Of a stretch of 11,193 bases of DNA, positions 1 through 6,797 are shown one piece after another; the stretch's first letter is position 1, and every line of letters begins with the position of its first letter. Position numbers and translations under genes: made by a program. A model generated the notes under the pieces. It did not search any database. It had not been told where the DNA came from and saw only the letters and a program-made list of their open reading frames with translations. The stretch is from JACPTG01 sp964504135 (GTDB taxonomy: Archaea; Nanobdellota; Nanobdellia; Woesearchaeales; UBA10216): assembly GCA_964504135.1 (NCBI GenBank), contig CAZDCW010000040.1, positions 1 to 11,193 of the forward strand, given 5' to 3'.

Positions 1-83
1 AGCCCTATAAACCTATTTAATCAAACTTTGAACGCAGCCCCCAACGAATCTCTTAGCTTCTATTCTTGAGGGTTTCAAAAACT

Positions 84-91
84 TGATAAAC
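84..91 (+). promoter_or_regulatory. Possible TATA box for the 112-504 gene
   Basis: An A/T-rich stretch (tgataaac) lies about 20 bases before the ATG at 112. That is roughly the distance at which archaeal TATA boxes sit ahead of leaderless starts elsewhere in this window. The match to the archaeal consensus is poor, so this is tentative. The rest of 1-111 shows no gene, tRNA or repeat that I can support. Confidence 0.3.
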
Positions 92-111
92 TCTGATTTT
101 TTCCACAAAAC

Positions 112-504
112 ATGGACAAACAGGAGTTCGAGCAAAGACGCTCAAGCATCCGTGCAGGGGATCTAGTTTTGGTGGTGACCGACGGGTATTTATCTTCAGA
201 TAAAACCTTTACTTATGCACTAGTAGGCGTATATGAACCAATAGATGGTAAAGACCATTGGTACATTGCAGGTAAGCAGGATCAGGATGCGTGGATTGGT
301 ACAGGTTTCACTTTAGGCAATACAACAGCCATAGACAGGCGCTCTGTTCCCGATGGCGTATTTCAGACACGCTCAGGAGCTCAGCATATCCATGTACAAT
401 ATTCGCATTGTAGGGCTGTTGTACAGCTCATGGACGCGTCTGACCTTGAAGGAATCCTTGTTACCGCGGCCATCAAAAGGCCAGAGAATATTTATGGCCT
501 ATAA
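112..504 (+). CDS. Hypothetical protein, 130 residues
   Basis: I do not recognise this protein. It begins at an ATG and has no signal peptide or membrane segment, so it is probably cytoplasmic. The N-terminal part (about residues 15-60) alternates hydrophobic and polar residues (G-D-L-V-L-V-V, then Y-A-L-V-G-V-Y and W-Y-I-A-G), which suggests a small beta-rich fold. The single Cys (about 99) sits in a Y-S-H-C segment. No catalytic motif of a family I know is visible. It stands alone on this strand and ends 13 bases before the end of the convergent large secreted-protein gene. It has an archaeal-style weak TATA box and no clear Shine-Dalgarno site. The uninterrupted frame and ordinary composition support a real gene, but the function is unknown. 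Confidence 0.65.
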   Translation: MDKQEFEQRRSSIRAGDLVLVVTDGYLSSDKTFTYALVGVYEPIDGKDHWYIAGKQDQDAWIGTGFTLGNTTAIDRRSVPDGVFQTRSGAQHIHVQYSHCRAVVQLMDASDLEGILVTAAIKRPENIYGL

Positions 505-517
505 TCGCGAGGAGACA

Positions 518-3500
518 CTATCCGAACGGGTTCCACCTGACCCATGAATTCTGGGATTCTGACCAGTAATGCATGTCAGTAAAGCCACCACCACCGCGCC
601 TAAAATAACTATTAGCATGTGTGGCTGTTCCAAGCGACCCGTCAATAATCCAATAATCCCCACCCTTGAGCTTAAAATTCCCTCCAGACACGTCAACAAC
701 TGTGACTGTATGGGGCGGGTTGTTAAAAACCAACTCCCTTGCTGAAAGGCCCAGCCTGGTGGCAACCCCTGTAGTGATTGGGGCATTATGCCTGCACACC
801 CCACCGCCGCAACTTATAATCCCAGTAAGGCTCCCAGCCCTGTCCGCTGCCCACTGCCTGCTCATGTCATATGGAAGCTCAGCCTTAACCTCCCTCGCGA
901 CGCCGTTCATGACGTCCACGATGTTCCCACTGCCATACCTGGAACGGACCTTACCAGCAATCCTGGCCACAGTCTTTGAATCATAATGCCAGTCAGTAAC
1001 CTGTCCCGGAAAGGGCTGAGGATAAGGCCTGTATCTCTGCCGCCTAATGTTAAGATTCCTGTCAACGTTGGCAGGGTAAAGCTCCTCAAGCCCAAAAGGC
1101 TTATACTCGTTGCCAATCCTCACATCAGCTATGCCGTACCGATAATTGTTCTGCACCGTACCCGTGACGCCATTCACGCTAACATAATCCCCAACCCTCA
1201 CAAATTCAGGATCCATGTCCTTCAGCGGAATCCAGCCATATCCTTGGGTATAGAAAAGGGCATCCTGCCTGCTGTAATGCACAAACCAGTTATTTCCTCC
1301 GTAATAAATTTTAACCTGAGGTTCATAGTTGATTCCGCTTATCACACCGAACCTCCTAAGGCGGAAACCAGGAAGATAAACCTTATCTCCCTGTGAAAAA
1401 TGAAAACGGCAACCCCTTCCTGCAGCATTACCCGTAATTTCCGCAGCAACCTGCAAGAGGCAGCCAAGCTCTGCCGGAGCCCTCTCCGCAGCCTCCCTGG
1501 AAAGAGGTAGAGCCACAAACACATCGCCATCCTCCAACTGAACTTCCGCAAAGCCCATCTCCCTCAGCCTAACATCCGTAAGCTCCAAAGGCCTTGAGCC
1601 AAGCGGAGGAACGCCCCCACGGGGCTTGGCCTCGGCAAGGTGGGCGCTGAGGTCCTTCCCCCTCAACAGCCTCGTCCCGGCAGGGGCAGCTATATTTCCT
1701 CCCTGAGGCGCCAAGACAAAACTCCGGCTGCCTGAATTATAAAGATAAGCGCCATTACCCAAGTCCCTGAATCCCGACCCCAATGCGCCCTTCTCAAGCC
1801 GGCCAACATACCTGACAACGCCGATAAGATTTCCGTCAGCGTCCAATAACGCCGAGCCGAAATCGTGCTTAAGCTTCAAATGGCCATATCCCCCACCCAA
1901 AGCCACCGCAACAAATTCCAAAGGAGGCCATACGCTCCCAGCAGCTCCGGCAATAAAGCCTTGCCCTACCGAGGATACAATGTTATATGCGGCATGCTTT
2001 ACAGACCCCTCGCCAAGATAGCCCGCAACGCGTGCGTTAACATGGTCAACGTAGGCAAAATAAGTCCTGCCAACGGAAAACCTGCCAATCACAGCCGCAC
2101 CTCCCTTTGCAATAAGGCCGTATGCAAGCCAGGAGGCGGGATTAACAAGCGATACAACGACATCAGGAGCAGCCTGCCCAAGGAACTCATCAGAGTCAGG
2201 CCTGAAAACCAGGAGGTTAACCCGGCCATTGATGTCATCGTAAAGCCCCTGCGCGGAAACCTGGCTTCCCTTGTAAGTTACCTTAGTGGAAGGCGGAAGG
2301 CTGGAGGCAATCGCCGCGGCAACATTTGACGAGCCTGCCTCGCGGAGAAGGACAGCCTGCTCAAGCCTGATCTTATCCTTCTCCTCCTCTGATATCGAGG
2401 CATCGGCAAGCTTCACCCCTGCCCTGACAAACAGGTCGTTCTCAAGGAAATAAACACCCCAATCATCCGCAAGGCTGTTTTTGTCGTTGAAGAAATAATT
2501 ATCAATGAAATCCCTGTTATACTCAAGCTGGGGCCTTGTCTTAAGGTCAAGCTGCTTTTCCTCCACCACCCTCCCATCCAGGACGAGGAGCCTGGAAATA
2601 TCATTGCCATAAAGGCTGCCATAAACTACTCTGGTTCTCCTGTCATCAGGCGACTCTGTAATGCCCCTTTCAATCAATCTTCCGCCCAAGGGGCCAACGC
2701 CAACGATGAGAAAATCGCCTCCCGGCTTCTGGCCGCTGACATCAAGCTTCCCGCCGTTCAAAGTCAGCTTTCCGTTATAATCCCCAGGAAGCACAGCTTC
2801 CTCATTCAGGTAAAGCTCCAAGTCGGATTTCGAGTCAAGAGCCTGCTTAATCTCGTCAAGCCTGGCAGCCCTTTTCCTTGCAGACTCCTGCTTAAGAAAA
2901 GCAAGGGCATCCTGAACCGTTGCCGCCTTCCCTGAGTCAATAGCCGACTTTGCCCTTGAAACCGAAAAGAGAGCCCACCTGTAGTAAAAGTAGTTCCAGG
3001 ACTCCTCTGTTTTTGAAACATCGCCTACAAGATAGAATGGGTTGAAGCTGTCGATGCTGTATTTTACTGCAGTGAAGAACTGCTCCGGAAGCCCCATCTT
3101 TTTCAGGTAATCTGCCGATTCAGAGCCTGCAGCCCAAGTTTTGGGCACCAACCTTGCAGACTTCTCTTCAAAAACCACGTTCGCGTTCCTGAGAGCGCTA
3201 TACAGGATTGTGTTTGAGGTCACGTCACCTTTCGAAAAGTCAAGATACTCTGACGCGCGGAGAAATTCAATCCTTATCCCATTGTTGTTTATGCTGTAAT
3301 GCGCATTTGCGAGTGCTGCCTCCAGGTCGGAAAGGTCTGGGATTCCCCAGGCATTGCGCGAGTGCATTTCAGCCTGCAAAGCGCTTACCTCAGCCTTAAG
3401 CTCCAGATTCTCCAGCTCCAGAAGGGCTATCTTCTCCTGCTGGGAGGGCTGGCGCTCAACCTTCCATGACTTGTCCCCTTCAATTGAGATAAGCCTGGTC

Positions 3501-3934
3501 GCGGCCAAAGCCGCAGCAGCCGTTTCAGCCTGCCCGCCAAGCACCTTTGCTGTTGCAATCTCGCTTTCATATTTTGCCTTGCCTTCCCTGAACCGGGCGG
3601 AAAAGCCAGCGAATTCAGCATCATCGCCCTCAAAGGCCCTCACAGCAGAAGGGAGATTCTCCTTCATGTAAGCGAACAGATCCGGATTTGATTCCCTAAT
3701 GGACCTGAGCTTCCCGCCGCTGATAGAAGCATCGTTCAATCTTACAGACTCCTCAACCGAATCAATGAAATCCTGGAATAGCGCCAGGTCTATGTCGGAA
3801 GCCTCAAACAACCTCGTCTCTCCCAAAACCTCCTTTGACTCATCGCCGTCATACAGAATAACCTCAGCGCTAACCGAGGCAAGGGCAACAAGCAGGCAAA
3901 CACTCCAAACCAAGATTTTCTTAACGTCAATCAT
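518..3934 (-). CDS. Large secreted protein with C-terminal transglutaminase-like domain
   Basis: This 1138-residue protein is probably exported. Residues 1-23 form a signal peptide: basic start, hydrophobic core, and a likely cut after V-S-A23. Residues about 160-195 look like a coiled coil. A Gly/Ala-rich hydrophobic stretch at about 590-690 could associate with a membrane. Two similar beta-rich segments (about 849-897 and 914-955) look like tandem SH3-like barrels. The C-terminus resembles the transglutaminase-like cysteine peptidase fold: Cys1047 in G-V-C-R-H-N-A, His1075 in P-H-T-V-T-V-V and Asp1098 in W-I-I-D-G-S, in the family's order and reasonable spacing. Substrate is unknown; peptide cleavage or crosslinking at the cell surface is an inference. 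The ATG overlaps the upstream gene's stop as ATGA, so the pair is probably co-transcribed and translationally coupled. The central 700 residues match no family I recognise. Confidence 0.85.
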   Translation of the reverse strand: MIDVKKILVWSVCLLVALASVSAEVILYDGDESKEVLGETRLFEASDIDLALFQDFIDSVEESVRLNDASISGGKLRSIRESNPDLFAYMKENLPSAVRAFEGDDAEFAGFSARFREGKAKYESEIATAKVLGGQAETAAAALAATRLISIEGDKSWKVERQPSQQEKIALLELENLELKAEVSALQAEMHSRNAWGIPDLSDLEAALANAHYSINNNGIRIEFLRASEYLDFSKGDVTSNTILYSALRNANVVFEEKSARLVPKTWAAGSESADYLKKMGLPEQFFTAVKYSIDSFNPFYLVGDVSKTEESWNYFYYRWALFSVSRAKSAIDSGKAATVQDALAFLKQESARKRAARLDEIKQALDSKSDLELYLNEEAVLPGDYNGKLTLNGGKLDVSGQKPGGDFLIVGVGPLGGRLIERGITESPDDRRTRVVYGSLYGNDISRLLVLDGRVVEEKQLDLKTRPQLEYNRDFIDNYFFNDKNSLADDWGVYFLENDLFVRAGVKLADASISEEEKDKIRLEQAVLLREAGSSNVAAAIASSLPPSTKVTYKGSQVSAQGLYDDINGRVNLLVFRPDSDEFLGQAAPDVVVSLVNPASWLAYGLIAKGGAAVIGRFSVGRTYFAYVDHVNARVAGYLGEGSVKHAAYNIVSSVGQGFIAGAAGSVWPPLEFVAVALGGGYGHLKLKHDFGSALLDADGNLIGVVRYVGRLEKGALGSGFRDLGNGAYLYNSGSRSFVLAPQGGNIAAPAGTRLLRGKDLSAHLAEAKPRGGVPPLGSRPLELTDVRLREMGFAEVQLEDGDVFVALPLSREAAERAPAELGCLLQVAAEITGNAAGRGCRFHFSQGDKVYLPGFRLRRFGVISGINYEPQVKIYYGGNNWFVHYSRQDALFYTQGYGWIPLKDMDPEFVRVGDYVSVNGVTGTVQNNYRYGIADVRIGNEYKPFGLEELYPANVDRNLNIRRQRYRPYPQPFPGQVTDWHYDSKTVARIAGKVRSRYGSGNIVDVMNGVAREVKAELPYDMSRQWAADRAGSLTGIISCGGGVCRHNAPITTGVATRLGLSARELVFNNPPHTVTVVDVSGGNFKLKGGDYWIIDGSLGTATHANSYFRRGGGGFTDMHYWSESQNSWVRWNPFG

Positions 3935-4641
3935 TTTAGCGTTGCAAACATGAACACAAGGCCTGACTTGTCGTCCAGGCCATACACAGTCCTCCGGCTG
4001 TCCAGATTAATCACATGATAGTCCAGCCGGGAGTCAAATGCGTAACCAGCCGGAAACCCGCCAGCCGAGCCAGCGATTGCCCTGCTCAGGGAAGAGGCTT
4101 CTGAATGAAGCCTGCCAAGGCTGGATTTGGCCTCTGCATTGAATGCCCTTCTGCTCTCAGCAGAGCCAGCCACCCTTACAGTAACAGGAAAGTCCAGCCC
4201 AACAACGATGGCTTGGTCAGAAACAACCGCAGTAACCGACGGCTGGCCGTGCTCAACCTTCACGCCCTGAAACGCAGAAAAGTCATCCAGGCAAAAGGCA
4301 AGCTCCTCATTTACAATGGCAGACAACTCAGTCTGAAGCTCTTCCCTGCCCAGCGTCAAATCAGAGCCCCCAAAGTAATAATAAGCGATGTCCCTGTCAA
4401 CGCCGCCCTGCCTCAGCCTGATGCTCTCAGGAGGCGGAGTCATATAGCCTCCAACAGGCGCTGCCCGCGCAGCGGCTTTTTCAGCAGAGGATGAGGCGCA
4501 CTGCTCCACAAATGAAAAGACACCGCTGCCAGCCCCTGAAACCGGCTGCTGGCGTGCGGGCGCAATCATCAGAAAGCTTCCAAACGCAAACACAATCAGA
4601 ATACCTATTATAAGAAATCTGCTAATCTGGCCCCTTTTCAC
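3931..4641 (-). CDS. Class III-signal membrane-anchored protein of DPANN type
   Basis: The product has 236 residues. I place the start at GTG 4641, which gives M-K-R-G-Q-I-S-R-F, the same opening as the pilin-type protein at 6798. A TTG one codon upstream is possible but less likely. The short basic head, then G-Q, then a roughly 20-residue hydrophobic segment (about 9-28) is a class III signal/anchor of the kind processed by archaeal prepilin peptidase. The ectodomain has two Cys (about 48 and 116) in F-V-E-Q-C and A-F-C-L-D-D contexts, with G-G-Y-M after the first. From memory this resembles a common uncharacterised DPANN surface family (F-V-x-x-C ... G-G-Y-I ... C), and the cysteines may form a disulfide. 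It is the first gene of an operon with the transglutaminase-like protein, overlapping as ATGA. It may anchor or partner that protein at the membrane (inference). Confidence 0.82.
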   Translation of the reverse strand: MKRGQISRFLIIGILIVFAFGSFLMIAPARQQPVSGAGSGVFSFVEQCASSSAEKAAARAAPVGGYMTPPPESIRLRQGGVDRDIAYYYFGGSDLTLGREELQTELSAIVNEELAFCLDDFSAFQGVKVEHGQPSVTAVVSDQAIVVGLDFPVTVRVAGSAESRRAFNAEAKSSLGRLHSEASSLSRAIAGSAGGFPAGYAFDSRLDYHVINLDSRRTVYGLDDKSGLVFMFATLK

Positions 4642-4663
4642 CAAACCTGCTGGCGGAAAGCCC

Positions 4664-4671
4664 TATTTAAA
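4664..4671 (-). promoter_or_regulatory. TATA box of the 4641-518 operon
   Basis: Read on the minus strand this is TTTAAATA, a good archaeal TATA element. It has 22 bases between it and the GTG at 4641. That spacing predicts a leaderless or nearly leaderless transcript and supports GTG 4641 as the start. It shares an 88-base divergent intergenic region with the rtcB promoter. Confidence 0.6.
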
Positions 4672-4697
4672 ATTATCTGAGGCGGGATTCCAACAAA

Positions 4698-4705
4698 TTT
4701 TTAAA
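4698..4705 (+). promoter_or_regulatory. TATA box of rtcB
   Basis: TTTTTAAA lies 24 bases before the ATG at 4730, the spacing expected for a leaderless archaeal transcript. No Shine-Dalgarno sequence precedes the ATG, which agrees with this. Confidence 0.6.
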
Positions 4706-4729
4706 CCAGCCGCCTAAACTGGCTTCTAC

Positions 4730-6178
4730 ATGGAACTAAAGAAAATATCCGAAAACGAATGGGAGCTGCCAAAAAGTGGGGGGATGCGGGTGTCTGCAAG
4801 GATATTCGCAACTGGAAAGCTGATTGAAAAAATCAAGCTGGACAGGACACTGCAGCAGGCTGCAAACGTAGCCCACCTTCAAGGCATCCAAAAGCATGCA
4901 TATGTGATGCCAGACGCCCATGAGGGTTATGGTTTTCCAATCGGCGGCGTCGCGGCATTTGATGCGGAAGAAGGCATAATAAGCCCGGGTGGCATAGGAT
5001 TGAATTGAAGTGATGCTTCAATTCCCTAAGATGATGTCAACTGCGGCGTTCGCCTTGTCCGCACAGACTTCATGGTAGATGAAATACTCCCAAAAAGGAC
5101 GCAACTTCTGCAAGAACTGTTTGAACAAGTGCCTTCAGGAGTCGGGAAAGGCGGAATAACAAAGCTCTCAAAGGAAGAACTGCTGGAACTCCTTGAAAAA
5201 GGCTCGGAATGGAGCCTGCAAAACGGGTACGGAACCAAAGAAGACCTGCTTGCAACAGAGGAAAGCGGAAGAATGAGGCAAGCTGACCCTAAAATGGTGT
5301 CCGAAAGGGCATTGGCAAGAGGCAAGCCGCAGCTGGGGACACTAGGCGCGGGAAACCACTTCCTTGAGATACAGAAGGTGGCTGAAATCTATGATGAAGC
5401 AGCAGCAGACATACTTGGGCTTGAAGCAGGAAAAGTTACGGTAATGATACACTGCGGGTCAAGAGGACTTGGCCACCAGATAGCAACAGACTACATTGAG
5501 CATATGGAAAGGAAGTACGGGTACAGCCACCTTCCAGACAGGGAGCTTGTAAATGCGCCCCTGAACTCAGAGCTTGGGCAGAGGTACTTCAAGGCGATGT
5601 GCGCAGGGATGAACTATGCGTTCGCAAACAGGCAGATGATAGTACACTGGGTAAGGCAGAGCTTTGAAAAAGTAATGGGCAGCGCAGAAGGAATGAAGCA
5701 GGTATATGACGTCTGCCATAACATTGCAAAGATAGAAGACCATAAAATAGATGGCGAGACAAAAAAAATCTGCGTGCACAGAAAAGGGGCCACACGAGCT
5801 TATGGCCCAGGGCATGAAGACATGCCTGAGAAGTACAGGACAATAGGCCAGCCGGTTCTAATACCAGGCAGCATGGGAACAGCCAGCTATGTTCTGCTGG
5901 GAACGAAAAAGGCAGAGGAACTCAGCTTCTCAAGCAGCGCCCACGGAGCAGGAAGGGAACTAAGCAGGGCTGCGGCAATCAGGCAGTTCCGCGGCGAGGC
6001 AGTGGCAAGGGAGCTGCTGGCACAGGGAATAGAAGTTAAGGCAGCGAGCTGGAAGGGAATAGCAGAAGAGGCAGTGCCGAGCTACAAGGACATAGACGAA
6101 GTGATAAAAACCACTGTAAATGCAGGCATCGGAAAGGCCGTGGCAAAGCTGAAGCCGATAGGGGTGGTTAAGGGATAA
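4730..6178 (+). CDS. rtcB: tRNA-splicing RNA ligase RtcB (intron-containing; join 4730-5000, 5031-6178)
   Basis: RtcB joins RNA ends bearing 2',3'-cyclic phosphate (or 3'-phosphate) and 5'-OH, using GTP and Mn2+. It seals exons after the archaeal splicing endonuclease cuts BHB introns. Colinear translation stops at TGA 5006-5008. Removing 5001-5030 gives one 472-residue protein, close to the roughly 480 of archaeal RtcB. Visible motifs in spliced numbering: P-D-A-H-E-G-Y (61-67), the metal motif D92-V-N-C95-G, G-A-G-N-H200-F, I-H231-C-G-S-R-G-L-G-H, V-C-H320-N-I-A-K, P-G-S-M-G-T-A-S-Y, H395-G-A-G-R (the guanylated His) and Lys471 next to the C-terminus. These correspond to Asp95, Cys98, His203, His234, His329, His404 and Lys480 of Pyrococcus horikoshii RtcB. 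The enzyme is therefore complete once spliced. The first exon alone would give a non-functional 92-residue peptide. The gene is divergent from the envelope operon and convergent with a toxin-antitoxin pair, 9 bases away. Confidence 0.95.
5001..5030 (+). other. 30-nt archaeal BHB intron inside rtcB
   Basis: The RNA folds as a canonical bulge-helix-bulge. A 9-bp inner stem pairs 5002-5010 with 5016-5024 around a 5-base loop. A 3-base bulge spans 4999-5001 (AUU). A 4-bp central helix pairs UAGG 4995-4998 with CCUA 5025-5028. A second 3-base bulge spans 5029-5031 (AGA). The outer helix starts with A4994-U5032 and C4993-G5033, then weakens into a mismatch and G-U pairs. The splicing endonuclease cuts after the second base of each bulge, that is after 5000 and after 5030. 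Joining there gives the codons gga-tat-gat-gtc-aac-tgc, or G-Y-D-V-N-C, the conserved RtcB sequence. The intron is phase 1, carries two in-frame stops (TGA 5006-5008, TAA 5027-5029) and is too short to encode anything. Confidence 0.92.
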
Positions 6179-6187
6179 CGCCAGTTA

Positions 6188-6490
6188 TTAAGCCAGCCTT
6201 TTGCTAAATTCAGAGGATATCAACCTCTTTTTTTCCTTCGAAATTGAGAATAGAACCTTTTTAACCATTTTTTCAGATATGGTAAAAGTATAGTTCAGCT
6301 TAATCACGCTATCTTTTGCAGCGCCCTCAACAACTGACAGCGGAACGCCCCTCATTTCGCGGTTACTGGTGATCCCTGCAACCACGACATTCCCATATTC
6401 TTCAAACAAAACCAGTGCTGGCCTGACCTTGGTCTCAAAGGTATCTGTGAACTGAACCTCAGCCAGCACAACCTGGCCAAAGCTAAACAT
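6188..6490 (-). CDS. MazF/PemK-like endoribonuclease toxin
   Basis: The product has about 100 residues. The MazF/PemK signature is present: F-G-Q-V-V-L-A-E-V at the N-terminus, F-T-D, then K-V-R23-P-A-L-V-L, and G-I-T41-S. The Arg and the Thr/Ser match the family's RNA-cleavage residues. MazF toxins cut single-stranded RNA and inhibit translation, leaving a 2',3'-cyclic phosphate and a 5'-OH. I chose ATG 6490 because the family starts just before the G-D/Q-I-V-L strand and a GAGG lies about 9 bases upstream. ATG 6505 (5 residues longer) is the alternative. The first codons overlap the end of the antitoxin gene by 8 bases, typical of a coupled toxin-antitoxin operon. The usual Asp after the first Gly is Gln here. 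The gene ends 9 bases from the convergent rtcB. Confidence 0.8.
   Translation of the reverse strand: MFSFGQVVLAEVQFTDTFETKVRPALVLFEEYGNVVVAGITSNREMRGVPLSVVEGAAKDSVIKLNYTFTISEKMVKKVLFSISKEKKRLISSEFSKRLA
6212..6234 (+). terminator. Stem-loop plus T-tract, possible rtcB terminator
   Basis: AGAGG (6212-6216) and CCTCT (6224-6228) form a 5-bp stem with a 7-base loop, followed directly by seven T residues (6228-6234). It starts 33 bases past the rtcB stop. Archaeal RNA polymerase terminates mainly on T-tracts, so the T-run may matter more than the stem. The element lies within the opposite-strand toxin gene, where it encodes a Lys-rich segment, so chance is possible. Confidence 0.4.
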
Positions 6491-6713
6491 GTTCCCAAGC
6501 CTCATCTTCCCTGTTGTCCCACAGCTCCCTCATCTTAGGCTGCTGGATCTTGTGCAAGAACTCATCGTACTGGTTCCTCTCCCTCATCCTTATGAAGATT
6601 CCTGCCATCCTGTCGAGCAGTTCATTATAAGACTGCCCAGGGTATTCCTTTGCCTTCTTCAGTTTTTCAATAACCGGCTTTTTCAGTTGTATTGTTGACA
6701 CATTCCCTTTCAT
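6483..6713 (-). CDS. Antitoxin partner of the MazF-like toxin
   Basis: This 76-residue protein is the first gene of the operon. The N-terminus (V-S-T-I-Q-L, then a helix, then Y-P-G-Q-S-Y-N-E-L-L-D-R) resembles the ribbon-helix-helix DNA-binding domain of archaeal VapB/MazE-type antitoxins, with the beta strand at about 5-10 and helices at about 12-22 and 28-40. The charged C-terminus (E-L-W-D-N-R-E-D-E-A-W) is typical of the toxin-wrapping tails of archaeal antitoxins. It should neutralise the toxin and repress its own promoter, where a palindrome overlaps the start region of the TATA box. Family assignment is by pattern recognition only. Confidence 0.75.
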   Translation of the reverse strand: MKGNVSTIQLKKPVIEKLKKAKEYPGQSYNELLDRMAGIFIRMRERNQYDEFLHKIQQPKMRELWDNREDEAWEHV

Positions 6714-6731
6714 ATATAATCGCCTATGTAT

Positions 6732-6748
6732 TAGTTATGTATTAACTA
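6732..6748. promoter_or_regulatory. Palindrome, likely antitoxin operator
   Basis: TAGTTA (6732-6737) and TAACTA (6743-6748) are perfect inverted 6-base arms separated by TGTAT. The site abuts and slightly overlaps the TATA box of the toxin-antitoxin operon and lies 18 bases upstream of the antitoxin ATG. It is therefore well placed for autorepression by the antitoxin. It may also affect the divergent pilin-type gene at 6798. Confidence 0.45.
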
Positions 6749-6753
6749 TATAA
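6747..6753 (-). promoter_or_regulatory. TATA box of the toxin-antitoxin operon
   Basis: On the minus strand this reads TTATATA, a strong archaeal TATA element, 33 bases ahead of the antitoxin ATG at 6713. It predicts a leader of only a few bases. Confidence 0.55.
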
Positions 6754-6767
6754 GCCTTTTCATCAGG

Positions 6768-6774
6768 TTTTTAA
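6768..6774 (+). promoter_or_regulatory. TATA-like element of the pilin-type gene
   Basis: TTTTTAA lies 23 bases before the ATG at 6798, the same geometry as the rtcB promoter, which suggests leaderless transcription. The alternative TATATAA at 6747-6753 is read on either strand but lies further away. Confidence 0.45.
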
Positions 6775-6797
6775 GCCCAAAACAGGCTGATATATGC

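Noticed and set aside
1..111. tRNA or other RNA gene in the left-edge non-coding stretch
   Set aside because: A GGTTTC-like stretch near 71-76 hints at a T-arm, but no cloverleaf stems or anticodon loop can be formed.
986..2329. Open frames of 136 and 154 codons on the plus strand inside the large secreted-protein gene
   Set aside because: They are antisense shadows of a 1138-codon gene with signal peptide and catalytic triad. Their translations show no recognisable domain and no promoter.
4707..4723. CCAG...CTGG inverted repeat between the rtcB TATA box and ATG as an operator
   Set aside because: The arms are only 4 bases with a 9-base gap, easily expected by chance.
5001..5030. Intein or programmed stop-codon readthrough at the rtcB interruption
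   Set aside because: 30 bases are far too short for an intein, and readthrough would leave ten extra residues in the metal-binding motif and would have to pass both TGA and TAA.
4730..5071. rtcB as a pseudogene or frameshifted gene with two separate open frames
   Set aside because: The insert is exactly 30 bases, folds into a canonical BHB, and its removal at the canonical cuts restores the invariant motif and every other conserved residue in a full-length protein. Random decay would not give this.
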